This document shows, piece after piece, positions 1 to 8,333 of a stretch of 64,000 nt of DNA. Position 1 is the first letter of the stretch, and the number at the start of each line of letters is the position of its first letter. The DNA is from Desulfobulbaceae bacterium (GTDB lineage: Bacteria; Desulfobacterota; Desulfobulbia; Desulfobulbales; SURF-16). A program made the translations under genes and the position numbers. The stretch is from assembly GCA_023230525.1 (NCBI GenBank), contig JALNXE010000004.1, positions 20,092 through 84,091 of the forward strand. Reading direction: 5' to 3'. A model generated the notes under the pieces. The model had not been told where the DNA came from, did not search any database, and saw only the letters and a list, made by a program, of their open reading frames with translations.

Positions 1-1
1 A

Positions 2-442
2 AAGCTGATCCTTACCGTGGTGCGCCATCATTTTGATTTTAAAGAGATGTCGAAATTGACGCTGGGTAAGCATTGGCAGGATGTGGCTGATGCGGACAAA
101 GACCATTTTGTTGAACTCTTTTCCAGGTTGATTGAAAATTCCTATATAAATAAAATTGAAACCTATTCAGATGAAAAGATTATCTTTCTAAAAGAATCAG
201 TAAGGGAAAACAAATCATTGGTTCCTACCATCATCAAGCACAACGATCTCGATATTCCGATCAGTTATAAGCTCTATAAGGCCCAGGACAGATGGCGTAT
301 TTACGATGTGATTATTGAAGGCGTCAGTCTGGTGCAGAATTACCGGAGCCAGTTTAACGACATAATCATGAAAGAAAAATATGCCGGACTGGTGAAACGG
401 ATTGATGAAAAAGTGGCAAAAATTCCGGCGGAAGGGCAATAG
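2..442 (+). CDS. mlaC: MlaC/Ttg2D-like phospholipid-transport periplasmic protein, 5' end cut by the window
   Basis: The frame is open from the first base of the window, so this is the C-terminal part (about 146 residues) of a longer protein. FDFKEMSKLTLGKHW followed by FVELFSRLIENSY is typical of the MlaC family, as is RWRIYDVIIEGVSLVQNYR near the C-terminus. MlaC proteins are periplasmic lipid-binding shuttles that pass phospholipids between the outer membrane and the MlaFEDB ABC transporter. The signal peptide and the rest of a mla operon would lie to the left, outside the window. The next gene starts 8 bp after the stop codon, so the two are probably cotranscribed. Family assignment is firm; the direction of lipid transport cannot be read from sequence. 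Confidence 0.85.
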   Translation, partial: KLILTVVRHHFDFKEMSKLTLGKHWQDVADADKDHFVELFSRLIENSYINKIETYSDEKIIFLKESVRENKSLVPTIIKHNDLDIPISYKLYKAQDRWRIYDVIIEGVSLVQNYRSQFNDIIMKEKYAGLVKRIDEKVAKIPAEGQ

Positions 443-450
443 GCACTATC

Positions 451-927
451 ATGCAAGGTGCGCAAGCAAAAACAGCAGAATCTCAGGCTGCTCAACACCG
501 GTTTTCTCAGGTGTTTCCCGAATTCACGGAAAAAGAGATGGAGCAACTCATCACTTATCTTGAACCGCGTCACTTTGCGCGAGGAGAGATCGTGTGGCAG
601 CAAGGCGACCCCATGGATTATATGGGCTTCCTGGTGGATGGCGGCCTGGTTGTCAAGCGTGAAGGCAGATTCCCGGGGAAAAACATCATACTGGCCATTT
701 TAGAAAAAGGTTCCCTCTTCGGGGAGATGGCTGTAGCCGCATCCCATCAGCATTCGGTTACGATTTCCGCGGTTGAGGAAACACTGGCCTATGTTCTCTC
801 CTTTGCGAATGCCCAGCGGCTTTTTCAGAAAGAACCTGTTTTATCTATCAAACTTCTCAAGAAAATAGTAGTGGTTTGCGGTTTGCGCCTGCAGTATACC
901 GGATCAAGGCTGGCGGAACTTCTTTAA
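451..927 (+). CDS. Stand-alone cyclic-nucleotide-binding-domain protein (CRP-like sensor without HTH)
   Basis: A 158-residue protein with one cNMP-binding beta-roll (about residues 25-135). The motif series is RGEIVWQQGDPMDYMGFLVDGG, then a GSLFGEMAV phosphate-binding cassette. No helix-turn-helix follows, so it is not a complete CRP/FNR regulator; it may be a sensor subunit or act on a partner protein. The cassette lacks the usual Arg of cAMP binders (AASHQHSVTISA follows GEMAV), so the ligand is uncertain. It starts 8 bp after mlaC and ends before a strong promoter at 990, so it is the last gene of the mla-side transcript. Confidence 0.75.
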   Translation: MQGAQAKTAESQAAQHRFSQVFPEFTEKEMEQLITYLEPRHFARGEIVWQQGDPMDYMGFLVDGGLVVKREGRFPGKNIILAILEKGSLFGEMAVAASHQHSVTISAVEETLAYVLSFANAQRLFQKEPVLSIKLLKKIVVVCGLRLQYTGSRLAELL

Positions 928-989
928 CTGCATAAGGTTTCTTTTTTCCTTCATTCCCTTCCTATTTCTGTTCGTCTCAATGAAAGCTC

Positions 990-1017
990 TTGACAAGAAA
1001 TTAATTTTATCTATAAT
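990..1017 (+). promoter_or_regulatory. Consensus sigma70-type promoter of the yceD-rpmF-plsX-fabH operon
   Basis: A perfect TTGACA (990-995) is separated by 16 bp from a perfect TATAAT (1012-1017). Transcription would begin near 1024, about 40 nt before the GTG start of yceD. This placement also rules out the upstream TTG at 1021 as a start codon. Confidence 0.85.
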
Positions 1018-1062
1018 TTCTTGTTCCTGTGCCTGCTGTATGTCGCTTTTGGAGCCTGTGTT

Positions 1063-1572
1063 GTGAAGATTGATTTTTATGAAATTCCGGAAGAGGGTTT
1101 GTCCCTCTCTGTTGACGATGCGCGTTGGTTTCCTGATGATCTGGAACGTCTGGGGAGAGCGGATGCCTCGCTCAGACTGAAAAGACTCGGGCAACGTGTA
1201 GTGGTTACGGGGAGATTTGCGGCGACCGCTGTCTTTACCTGTGACCGTTGTCTCGGCAAATTCCATCTGCCGCTGGACTCCGATTTCAGAATTGATCTGG
1301 AACTTCCAACGGAAGGCATAAATGAAATGGAGGAAAAAGACCATTACTGTCACGATAACGAGATGGATATGGACATCCTTGAAAATAGCGAAATCAATAT
1401 TACCGATATATTGCAGCAGCAGCTATACCTTGCCGTGCCCATGAAAAAACTCTGCTCCGAAGAGTGTCGTGGGATGTGTAGTAAATGCGGGGCAAATCTC
1501 AATTATGAACAATGCCGATGTCCGCCGGATACTTCTTCGCCCTTCAGTGTGTTAGCCAAATTGAAGGGTTAG
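1063..1572 (+). CDS. yceD: YceD/DUF177 family protein
   Basis: A 169-residue protein. The GTG at 1063 is chosen because GGAG lies 8 nt upstream (1051-1054), the product begins MKIDFYEIPEEGL, and the promoter places the transcript start just upstream. The CDRCLGKFHLPL segment and the C-terminal CSEECRGMCSKCGANLN with a following CRC are Cys pairs typical of DUF177 proteins. The family is found next to rpmF across bacteria and has been linked to rRNA processing; the biochemical role is not settled. It is the first gene of the lipid operon, 76 bp before rpmF. Confidence 0.85.
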   Translation: MKIDFYEIPEEGLSLSVDDARWFPDDLERLGRADASLRLKRLGQRVVVTGRFAATAVFTCDRCLGKFHLPLDSDFRIDLELPTEGINEMEEKDHYCHDNEMDMDILENSEINITDILQQQLYLAVPMKKLCSEECRGMCSKCGANLNYEQCRCPPDTSSPFSVLAKLKG

Positions 1573-1648
1573 TGGTTTTGCAGTAAATTTAAGCGGTTAA
1601 TTTAAAAAGTTAATTTTTCACATAAACTCGTTGGTTGGAGGAAAAGTA

Positions 1649-1840
1649 ATGGCCTTACCGAAAAGAAGACACTCGCATGCCCGTACCAGAATTCGTCGTT
1701 CCCATGACGGATTGACCGCACCCACCATTTCCACCTGCTCTGAATGTGGTGAACCAAAACTGCCGCATCGGCTCTGTTCCGGATGCGGTTCCTACAAGGG
1801 TCGTAAAGTCATTGATCTTGGTGAAAAAGATCTTGACTAA
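1649..1840 (+). CDS. rpmF: 50S ribosomal protein L32
   Basis: A 63-residue zinc-ribbon ribosomal protein. It begins MALPKRRHSHARTRIRRSHD and has the four-cysteine metal site as CSECGEP and CSGCGSYKG. A strong Shine-Dalgarno (GGAGG) stands just upstream of the ATG at 1649. It is in the usual place between yceD and plsX, where ribosome and membrane-lipid synthesis share one transcript. The 134-bp spacer after it has no clear gene. Confidence 0.97.
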   Translation: MALPKRRHSHARTRIRRSHDGLTAPTISTCSECGEPKLPHRLCSGCGSYKGRKVIDLGEKDLD

Positions 1841-1974
1841 AATCCACTGGCTGAATTTGGGGCAGCAGTAGCCTGTAATTAAGCTGCCTTGAGATGTAAA
1901 GACCTGGAAAATGCATTGAAGAGCCTGCTTCAGTTGAAAAAGAAACCTGCTCATTTGGCCAGAGGAGAAGTTGC

Positions 1975-3012
1975 GTGCGGATAGCTCTTGATGCCATGGG
2001 AAGTGACCGCGGCCCTGCGGAGATGGTTGCAGGTGCCGCGCTGGCTGTCCGTGAGACGGATATTCATCTCACTATAGTCGGTGGTGAGGAGCAGATTAAG
2101 CCCGCTCTGCAAAAAGAAGGTATCTTGCAACTGGTTAATTTTGTGCCGACTTCCCAGGTCATTACCATGCACGACTCACCGATTGAGGCTGTTCGCAAAA
2201 AGAAAGACTCATCTATTGTCGTTGCCTTTGAGCTGCTCAGAAAGCATGAAGTCGATGCAGTGGTCAGCCCCGGGAATTCCGGGGCTGTCATGGCCGCGGC
2301 CATCAAATTTCTCGGCAGGTTGAAGGATATATCGCGTCCGGGAATTGCCAGCGTTTTTCCAACCCTGAAAGGCCCGGTTGTGGTCATGGATGTCGGCGCA
2401 AATGTTGATTGCCGCCCCAAACATCTGCTGCAGTTCGGGGTTATGGCTGCCGCTTTTTCCCGTATCATGTATGGCATTGAAAAACCCCGGGTCGGCCTGC
2501 TCAGTATCGGCGAAGAGGGAGGCAAGGGAAATGCCCTGGTGAAAAGCGCCCATTCCCTTTTTCAGAGCAGTGGACTGAACTATATAGGCAATGTTGAGGG
2601 CCGTGATACCTTTGTTGGTGATGTGGATGTTATCGTCTGCGACGGATTTGTCGGCAATGTTTGTCTGAAGCTCAGTGAAGGGTTGGCTGAAGCTGTTTTA
2701 GCCATGCTCAGGGAAGAAATCGGCAAATCATTCAAAGCGAGAATGGGATATTTTCTCGCCCAACAGGCCTTCCGCAATTTCAAAAAACGTGTTGATTATG
2801 CCGAATATGGCGGGGCTCCCTTGCTTGGCTTCAACGGCACAGGGGTTATCTGCCACGGCAGGTCCAATAAGGTGGCTATCAAGAATGCCCTGCTGGTAGC
2901 AGATGGTCTGGCCAAACATAATGTCAATGACCATATTCTCGCAATGCTTGAAACTACAAAACCGGCTTTATCTCATTTTGAGGAAAGTGATGTTCCGGCG
3001 GGAGCAGCTTAA
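1975..3012 (+). CDS. plsX: Phosphate acyltransferase PlsX
   Basis: A 345-residue protein starting at GTG (MRIALDAMGSDRGP, the family N-terminus). PlsX converts acyl-ACP and phosphate to acyl-phosphate, the first committed step of phosphatidic acid synthesis by PlsX/PlsY, at the inner face of the membrane. Family blocks visible are SPGNSGAVMAAA, VVVMDVGANVDCRP, IGEEGGKGN, DVIVCDGFVGNVCLK and GGAPLLGFNG. A purine-rich AGAGGAGAAG precedes the start. The stop is followed directly by the fabH start codon, indicating tight coupling. Confidence 0.97.
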   Translation: MRIALDAMGSDRGPAEMVAGAALAVRETDIHLTIVGGEEQIKPALQKEGILQLVNFVPTSQVITMHDSPIEAVRKKKDSSIVVAFELLRKHEVDAVVSPGNSGAVMAAAIKFLGRLKDISRPGIASVFPTLKGPVVVMDVGANVDCRPKHLLQFGVMAAAFSRIMYGIEKPRVGLLSIGEEGGKGNALVKSAHSLFQSSGLNYIGNVEGRDTFVGDVDVIVCDGFVGNVCLKLSEGLAEAVLAMLREEIGKSFKARMGYFLAQQAFRNFKKRVDYAEYGGAPLLGFNGTGVICHGRSNKVAIKNALLVADGLAKHNVNDHILAMLETTKPALSHFEESDVPAGAA

Positions 3013-3990
3013 ATGAACAAACTGGTTGTTCTCGGCACTGGTTCAGCCCTGCCGGAGAGAGTGCTGTCCAATGCGGATCTGGAAAAAATGGTGGATACCT
3101 CCGACGAGTGGATCACCACCCGGACGGGCATAAAAAACAGGCGCATCGCCGGTCCGGGAGAGGAAACCTCCAAACTTGCCGCCGCCGCCGCCCGCAGGGC
3201 TTTGGATATGGCCCGGCTGGCACCCGTTGACATCGACATGATCATTGTCGGCACGATCACCCCCGATATGGGCATGCCGTCATGCGCCTGCCTGGTGCAG
3301 AAAGAACTCGGCGCGACGCGCGCATTTGCTCTTGATATCAATGCCGCCTGTTCGGGTTTTATCTTTTGTCTTGATGTGGCTGATAAATACATCAAAGCCG
3401 ATCCCGATATGAAAATTCTAGTTGTCGGCGCCGAGACATTATCGAGCCGGGTCAACTGGGAGGACCGCAACACCTGCGTTCTCTTCGGCGATGGAGCCGG
3501 GGCCTGTGTGGTTACCGGGACAACCGAGCAACGCGGCATGCTGGCCAGCAAACTTTTCTCAGACGGCAGCCTGTACAAACTTCTCTATATGGACAGTGCG
3601 CCGAGCATGAACAAGGATCTGTGCAGCAAGGAAAATGACGGCTCCTATATCAAAATGGCCGGCCGGGATGTTTTTAAATATGCGGTGCGTTCCATGGACA
3701 TGGCTATTAAGAATGTGCTCGACAGCGAGCAGGTATCTGTCGATGATATCGCCCTTATTATCCCCCACCAGGCCAATATCCGTATCTTGAAAAGCCTGGG
3801 AGAAAGGCTTGGGGTAGCCAGTGAAAAAGTCTACATAAATCTGGACAAATATGGTAATACATCGGCGGCTAGTATTCCTATAGCCTTGGATGAGTCAAAC
3901 CGGGAAGGGCGCATCAATCCTGGAGATCTTGTCCTGCTCTGCGCCTTTGGTGGAGGTTTCACCTGGGGTGCCGCTTTATTTCGATGGTAG
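3013..3990 (+). CDS. fabH: 3-oxoacyl-ACP synthase III (FabH)
   Basis: A 325-residue ketoacyl synthase that condenses an acyl-CoA starter with malonyl-ACP to begin fatty-acid synthesis. The catalytic triad is visible: Cys in DINAACSGFIF, His in LIIPHQANIRI and Asn in KYGNTSAASIP. The N-terminal WITTRTGIKNRRI block is also typical. It abuts plsX with no spacer. Starter preference (acetyl or branched) cannot be told from sequence. The usual next gene, fabD, is not here. Confidence 0.96.
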   Translation: MNKLVVLGTGSALPERVLSNADLEKMVDTSDEWITTRTGIKNRRIAGPGEETSKLAAAAARRALDMARLAPVDIDMIIVGTITPDMGMPSCACLVQKELGATRAFALDINAACSGFIFCLDVADKYIKADPDMKILVVGAETLSSRVNWEDRNTCVLFGDGAGACVVTGTTEQRGMLASKLFSDGSLYKLLYMDSAPSMNKDLCSKENDGSYIKMAGRDVFKYAVRSMDMAIKNVLDSEQVSVDDIALIIPHQANIRILKSLGERLGVASEKVYINLDKYGNTSAASIPIALDESNREGRINPGDLVLLCAFGGGFTWGAALFRW

Positions 3991-4025
3991 AATTTTCTGA
4001 TGATAATTTTGTTGAGGAGTAAGCT

Positions 4026-5180
4026 GTGGATTATTTTTTAACTGAAGAACAGCAGATGATAGTTGATCTCTCCCGGCAGATTGCCGACGAGTTAATCATT
4101 CCCCAACGCGCAGCTCTCGATGAATCCGAAGAGTTTCCCAAAGATATTCTTGACGCTGTTGCCAAAGCGGATCTTTTTGGTATTTATATTCCCGAGGAAT
4201 ACGGCGGTTTCGGGGCAGGCACCTTTGAGATCGTTTTAGCTCTGGAACAGTTTGGCCGCGGTTGCGTCGGCGTGGCAACGGCATTTGCCGCCAGCGCGCT
4301 TGGCGCATTTCCCATTATGATTTCCGGCAGTGAAGATATGAAGCGGAAATATCTGCCGGAAATTGCCACGGGCGCGAAAAAAGCCGCTTTTGCCCTCACC
4401 GAAGCCAATGCCGGCAGTGATGCCTCAGGCATCCAGACCACCGCTGTTCTCGATGGTGATGAATGGGTGCTGAACGGCACCAAACAGTGGATAACCAACG
4501 CCGGTGAAGCCAAGATTTACACGGTTATTGCCATCACCGATCGGTCCAAAGGCCCCCGCGGTGCATCCATGTTTGTCGTTGAAGATACTGATCCGGGTTT
4601 CTCTTACGGGGTCAAGGAAAAGAAGCTGGGTATCCGGGCATCTTCCACCCGGGAGCTCATCTTCAAGGACTGCCGCATTCCCAAAGACCGGCTCATCGGC
4701 CGGGAAGGCACTGGTTTCATTACGGTCATGAAAACCCTGGATAAGTCCCGGCCGGGTATTGCCATCCTCGGCGTCGGCCTTGGCCAGGCAGCCTTGGATG
4801 TGGCCGTCACCTATGCCAAGCAGCGGGTGCAGTTCGGTAAACCGATTATCTCTTTTCAGGCCGTGCAGCACATGCTCGCCGATATGGCCATCCAGCTTGA
4901 GGCGGCCCGCGCTCTGGTTTACGCGGCGGCCAAGCACATTGACGCCCATCCCAAGGATATGTCCAAAGCCTCTTCCATGTGCAAGGTGTTTGCCACCGAT
5001 ATGGCCATGAAGGTCACGGTTGATGCGGTGCAGGTTCTCGGCGGTTATGGTTACATGCGGGATTATCCGGTTGAAAAGATGATGCGAGACGCCAAAATCC
5101 TCCAGATTTATGAAGGTACCAACCAGATACAGCGCAACGTGGTTGGTCAGGAACTGAACAAGGAGTATACGAAAGCCTGA
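4026..5180 (+). CDS. Acyl-CoA dehydrogenase family flavoprotein
   Basis: A 384-residue protein with a GTG start (MDYFLTEEQQMIVDLSRQIA). Acyl-CoA dehydrogenase blocks are in order: GIYIPEEYGGFGAG, AFALTEANAGSDA (FAD/substrate region), WITNAGEAKIY, and QVLGGYGYMRDYPVE with MRDAKILQIYEGTNQIQR at the end. The EGT glutamate fits the catalytic base position of short-chain dehydrogenases. These enzymes interconvert saturated and 2,3-unsaturated acyl thioesters and exchange electrons with ETF. Its stop overlaps the etfB start by one base, so Acd and EtfBA are made together. In the middle of a fatty-acid synthesis operon it could supply enoyl reduction or serve beta-oxidation; sequence does not decide. 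Confidence 0.93.
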   Translation: MDYFLTEEQQMIVDLSRQIADELIIPQRAALDESEEFPKDILDAVAKADLFGIYIPEEYGGFGAGTFEIVLALEQFGRGCVGVATAFAASALGAFPIMISGSEDMKRKYLPEIATGAKKAAFALTEANAGSDASGIQTTAVLDGDEWVLNGTKQWITNAGEAKIYTVIAITDRSKGPRGASMFVVEDTDPGFSYGVKEKKLGIRASSTRELIFKDCRIPKDRLIGREGTGFITVMKTLDKSRPGIAILGVGLGQAALDVAVTYAKQRVQFGKPIISFQAVQHMLADMAIQLEAARALVYAAAKHIDAHPKDMSKASSMCKVFATDMAMKVTVDAVQVLGGYGYMRDYPVEKMMRDAKILQIYEGTNQIQRNVVGQELNKEYTKA

Positions 5181-5959
5181 TGAAGATTATAGTCTGTGTC
5201 AAGCAGGTCCCGGACGCAAAAGATGTCCGTCTGGACCCCAAGACCAATACCTTATCCAGGGAAGGGGTGCAATCCATCATCAATCCCTATGACCGCCATG
5301 CCCTTGAAGAGGCGGTCCGCCTCAAGGAAAAGCATGGCGGCACAGTGATTGTGTTGACCATGGGGCCGCCCCAGGCCGCGGAGATACTGCGCGAATCCGT
5401 TTCCTGCGGGGCTGATGAGGCGGTTCTGGTCTCCGACAGGGCCTTTGCCGGGGCCGATACCCTGGCAACGACCTATACCCTGTCCCAGGCCATCAAAAAG
5501 ATAGGCGGGGCTGATCTCATTTTGTGCGGCAAGCAGGCCATTGATGGTGATACCGCCCAGGTCGGGCCGGGTCTGGCCGTAAGGATGGACATTCCTTATG
5601 TCACCTGCGTCCGCAGGATTGTAGAAGCCAATGACCAAACATTCGTTGTCGAAAGGTTAATGGATGACGGCTATGATGAGGTGGAAGTCGCCCTGCCGGC
5701 CCTCTTTACCGTGGTCAAGGAAATCAATGAACCCCGGCTTCCTTCCCTCAAAGGAAAAATGAAGGCGAAAAAGCTGGCCATCACCACCCTGACTGCCGCA
5801 GATATTGATGCCGATACTGCCCAGTTGGGGCTGAAAGGTTCTCCCACCTGGGTGGTCAGGGTTTTTGCCCCCCAGCTGAAGGGCGACCGGACCATGATTG
5901 AAGGCACGGTACAGGAACAGGTCAATCAGTTGGCTGAAAAATTGCTGGAATGGTGTTAG
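5180..5959 (+). CDS. etfB: Electron transfer flavoprotein beta subunit
   Basis: A 259-residue protein beginning MKIIVCVKQVPDAKDVRLDP, the EtfB signature. CGKQAIDGDTAQVGPGLA matches the family nucleotide-binding region. EtfB binds AMP, or a second FAD in electron-bifurcating forms, and pairs with EtfA to carry electrons between acyl-CoA dehydrogenases and the respiratory or ferredoxin pool. It overlaps the dehydrogenase stop by one base and precedes etfA by 4 bp. Whether this pair bifurcates cannot be judged by eye. Confidence 0.95.
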   Translation: MKIIVCVKQVPDAKDVRLDPKTNTLSREGVQSIINPYDRHALEEAVRLKEKHGGTVIVLTMGPPQAAEILRESVSCGADEAVLVSDRAFAGADTLATTYTLSQAIKKIGGADLILCGKQAIDGDTAQVGPGLAVRMDIPYVTCVRRIVEANDQTFVVERLMDDGYDEVEVALPALFTVVKEINEPRLPSLKGKMKAKKLAITTLTAADIDADTAQLGLKGSPTWVVRVFAPQLKGDRTMIEGTVQEQVNQLAEKLLEWC

Positions 5960-5963
5960 GGTT

Positions 5964-7157
5964 ATGTTGCTGATAGATATTGATGCCTGTATTGGCTGCG
6001 GACTCTGTGAGGCAAATTGCGCCTTTGACGCAATTCATGTGGTTGACGGCATTGCCGAGGTAAATGAAAACTGTGTCCTGTGCGGCGGTTGCGTTGATTC
6101 CTGCGAAGCCGGGGCCTTGAAGATTGAGGGCATGGATCGCGAGGAAAAAGATGATCTGTTCTCCTGGACCGGTATCTGGGTATATGCCGAGTACCGCCAT
6201 GGCAGAATCGCCCCAGTCACCCATGAGTTGCTCGGGGTCGGCCGTAAACTGGCAGACCAGAAGCGGGTGCCGTTGTCGGCTGTGCTGCTCACCGACCACG
6301 CAGGAGATGTGCCGGCTCAGCTTATTTCCTCTGGGGCGGATAAGGTCTATGTTGTCGAAGATCAGGCCCTTGCCCAGTTTACTGATGAGGCTTACGGCAA
6401 CGCCCTTGAGGATCTGGCCCGCCAGTATAAACCTGAAGTGATTCTGGCCGGCGCCACGGCCATCGGCCGTTCCTTTATTCCCCGGGTGGCAACCTCGCTG
6501 AAAACAGGACTCACTGCTGACTGCACGCAGCTCGATATCCAGCCGGAAGACGGCGCCCTGCTGCAGACCAGGCCCGCCTTCGGCGGCAATATCATGGCCA
6601 CCATCGCCAGCTCCAATACTCGCCCGCAGATGGCAACCGTGCGGCCGCTGGTGATGAAGGCCAATGCGCCTGATCCCGCCCGCCAGGGAAAAATCATTCA
6701 TTGCACCATCGCCCCTGCGCGGCTTGCTTCCCGGGTGAAGGTGCGCAACTTTGTGGCCCTGGAAGGCGATCAGGTCAATCTCAACGAGGCTGATATCGTT
6801 GTCTCAGGCGGCCGCGGCCTTGAGGGTGAAAAGGGTTTTGCCTTGATTACTGAATTGGCGCATCAGCTTGACGGAGCTGTGGCTGCCTCCAGGGCGGCCG
6901 TAGACAGCGGCTGGGTGCCCTATCCCCACCAGGTGGGGCAGACCGGCAAAACCGTCAGTCCCAAGGTGTATATCGCCTGTGGTATTTCCGGGGCAATCCA
7001 GCATCTGGTCGGGATGCAGTCATCGGATACCATTGTCGCCATCAACCGGGATCCCCATGCCCCCATATTTGATGTGGCAACATACGGCGTGGTTGGTGAT
7101 GTTTTTGAAATTCTGCCGAAATTAATTGAAAAAATAAAGCAGGCGCGTTCATCATAA
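5964..7157 (+). CDS. etfA: Electron transfer flavoprotein alpha subunit with N-terminal 2[4Fe-4S] ferredoxin domain
   Basis: A 397-residue protein. The ATG at 5964 lies 4 bp after etfB and gives MLLIDIDACIGCGLCEANC. Residues 1-60 are a ferredoxin with two clusters: CIGCGLCEANC and CVLCGGCVDSCEAG. The rest is a normal EtfA, with an N-terminal Rossmann part and a C-terminal FAD domain (GGRGLEGEKGF, then YIACGISGAIQHL). The ferredoxin extension is known from EtfA of anaerobes and implies electron exchange with iron-sulfur partners. Together with the upstream Acd and EtfB this forms an electron-transfer unit inside the fatty-acid operon. Confidence 0.95.
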   Translation: MLLIDIDACIGCGLCEANCAFDAIHVVDGIAEVNENCVLCGGCVDSCEAGALKIEGMDREEKDDLFSWTGIWVYAEYRHGRIAPVTHELLGVGRKLADQKRVPLSAVLLTDHAGDVPAQLISSGADKVYVVEDQALAQFTDEAYGNALEDLARQYKPEVILAGATAIGRSFIPRVATSLKTGLTADCTQLDIQPEDGALLQTRPAFGGNIMATIASSNTRPQMATVRPLVMKANAPDPARQGKIIHCTIAPARLASRVKVRNFVALEGDQVNLNEADIVVSGGRGLEGEKGFALITELAHQLDGAVAASRAAVDSGWVPYPHQVGQTGKTVSPKVYIACGISGAIQHLVGMQSSDTIVAINRDPHAPIFDVATYGVVGDVFEILPKLIEKIKQARSS

Positions 7158-7189
7158 ATTTGCTAAGCAGCTGAACCAACAGGTACGAC

Positions 7190-7936
7190 ATGAGATTGGA
7201 CGGAAAAATAGCAGTGGTCACCGGAGGAAGCCGCGGCATAGGCAAGGCTATCTGCCTGCGCCTTGCCGGCATGGGTGCCACTGTGGTAGTTAACTATGTG
7301 AGCCGGCCCGATGCCGCGGAAGCGACGGTGGCCTCGATTAAAGAAGCGGGCGGCAACGCCGCGGCCTACCAGTTCGACGTTGCCGCTGCCGAGCAGGTGC
7401 AGGCCGCTTTTAAAAAGATAGTGGCCGATTTCGGACGGGTTGATATTCTGGTCAACAATGCGGGAATAACCCGGGATGGGCTCATTGCCATGATGAAGGA
7501 ACAGGCATGGGATGAGGTTATTGACACCAATCTGAAAGGCGCTTTCAATTGTATCAAGGCGGTAAGCCGCCCCATGATGAAACAGCGTTGGGGACGGATT
7601 GTTTCGATTACGTCGGTAATCGGTTTTGCCGGCAATGCCGGGCAGGCCAACTATGCGGCGGCCAAGGCGGGCATGGTGGGTCTTACCCGTTCCGTGGCCA
7701 AAGAACTCGCCTCACGCGGGGTCACTGTCAATGGTGTTGCTCCCGGTTATATTGATACCGATATGACCAAGGAGCTGTCTGAAGAGGTAACTGAAAAAAT
7801 CAAAGCAGAAATCCCCATGAATTCTTTAGGGACTGTTGAAGATGTGGCGGCTGCGGTTGCCTATCTGGTTTCAGAAGAAGCCCGATATGTCACCGGTCAG
7901 TTTATCCATGTTAATGGCGGAATGTTCATGGGTTAG
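7190..7936 (+). CDS. fabG: 3-oxoacyl-ACP reductase (FabG)
   Basis: A 248-residue short-chain dehydrogenase. The NAD(P)H-binding glycine motif is VTGGSRGIGKAI, with NNAG at about residue 88. The catalytic residues are Ser in ITSVIGFAGN and the YAAAKAG Tyr-Lys pair. FabG reduces 3-oxoacyl-ACP to 3-hydroxyacyl-ACP. The neighbours acpP and fabF support FabG rather than another SDR. The start ATG at 7190 begins MRLDGKIAVVTGG. Confidence 0.95.
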   Translation: MRLDGKIAVVTGGSRGIGKAICLRLAGMGATVVVNYVSRPDAAEATVASIKEAGGNAAAYQFDVAAAEQVQAAFKKIVADFGRVDILVNNAGITRDGLIAMMKEQAWDEVIDTNLKGAFNCIKAVSRPMMKQRWGRIVSITSVIGFAGNAGQANYAAAKAGMVGLTRSVAKELASRGVTVNGVAPGYIDTDMTKELSEEVTEKIKAEIPMNSLGTVEDVAAAVAYLVSEEARYVTGQFIHVNGGMFMG

Positions 7937-8012
7937 TGGAAAAAGCGTATACAGACCTCTGGGGCCCAAGCGGGCAACAGTACGGGTTATCAGGAAAAAG
8001 AAGGAGAAAATC

Positions 8013-8243
8013 ATGTCTAAAGAAGAAAAACTTATTGATATTATTGTTGAGCAGCTCAGTGTTGACAAAGCAAAAGTAGTTCCCGCCGCCTCTTTCGTTG
8101 ATGATCTCGGGGCAGATTCTCTGGATCTTGTCGAACTCATTATGGCAATGGAAGAGGCTTTTGATACCGAGATTCCGGACGACGTAGCTGAAAAAATAAC
8201 AACCGTTCAGCATGCGATCGATCATATTAATTCCTTGAAATAA
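8013..8243 (+). CDS. acpP: Acyl carrier protein
   Basis: A 76-residue acidic protein with the DDLGADSLDLVEL motif, whose serine carries the 4'-phosphopantetheine arm. The ATG at 8013 has a strong AAGGAG 7-8 nt upstream and begins MSKEEKLIDIIVEQLS. It carries the growing fatty acid through FabH, FabG and FabF, whose genes flank it. Confidence 0.97.
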   Translation: MSKEEKLIDIIVEQLSVDKAKVVPAASFVDDLGADSLDLVELIMAMEEAFDTEIPDDVAEKITTVQHAIDHINSLK

Positions 8244-8333
8244 CCGGCCTTAGCGCATTTATGTTTCTCCATGATCGTGTGATAGGCACCATGTTTCAGG
8301 GTTTGGTAATATCTCAAGCTTTCGAGGTTGCCA

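Noticed and set aside
1021..1062. Upstream TTG start for yceD
   Set aside because: It lies at or before the transcript start predicted from the consensus promoter, and the GTG at 1063 has a good Shine-Dalgarno.
5922..6701. Minus-strand frame opposite etfA
   Set aside because: Shadow of etfA; the plus strand carries the ferredoxin and FAD motifs.
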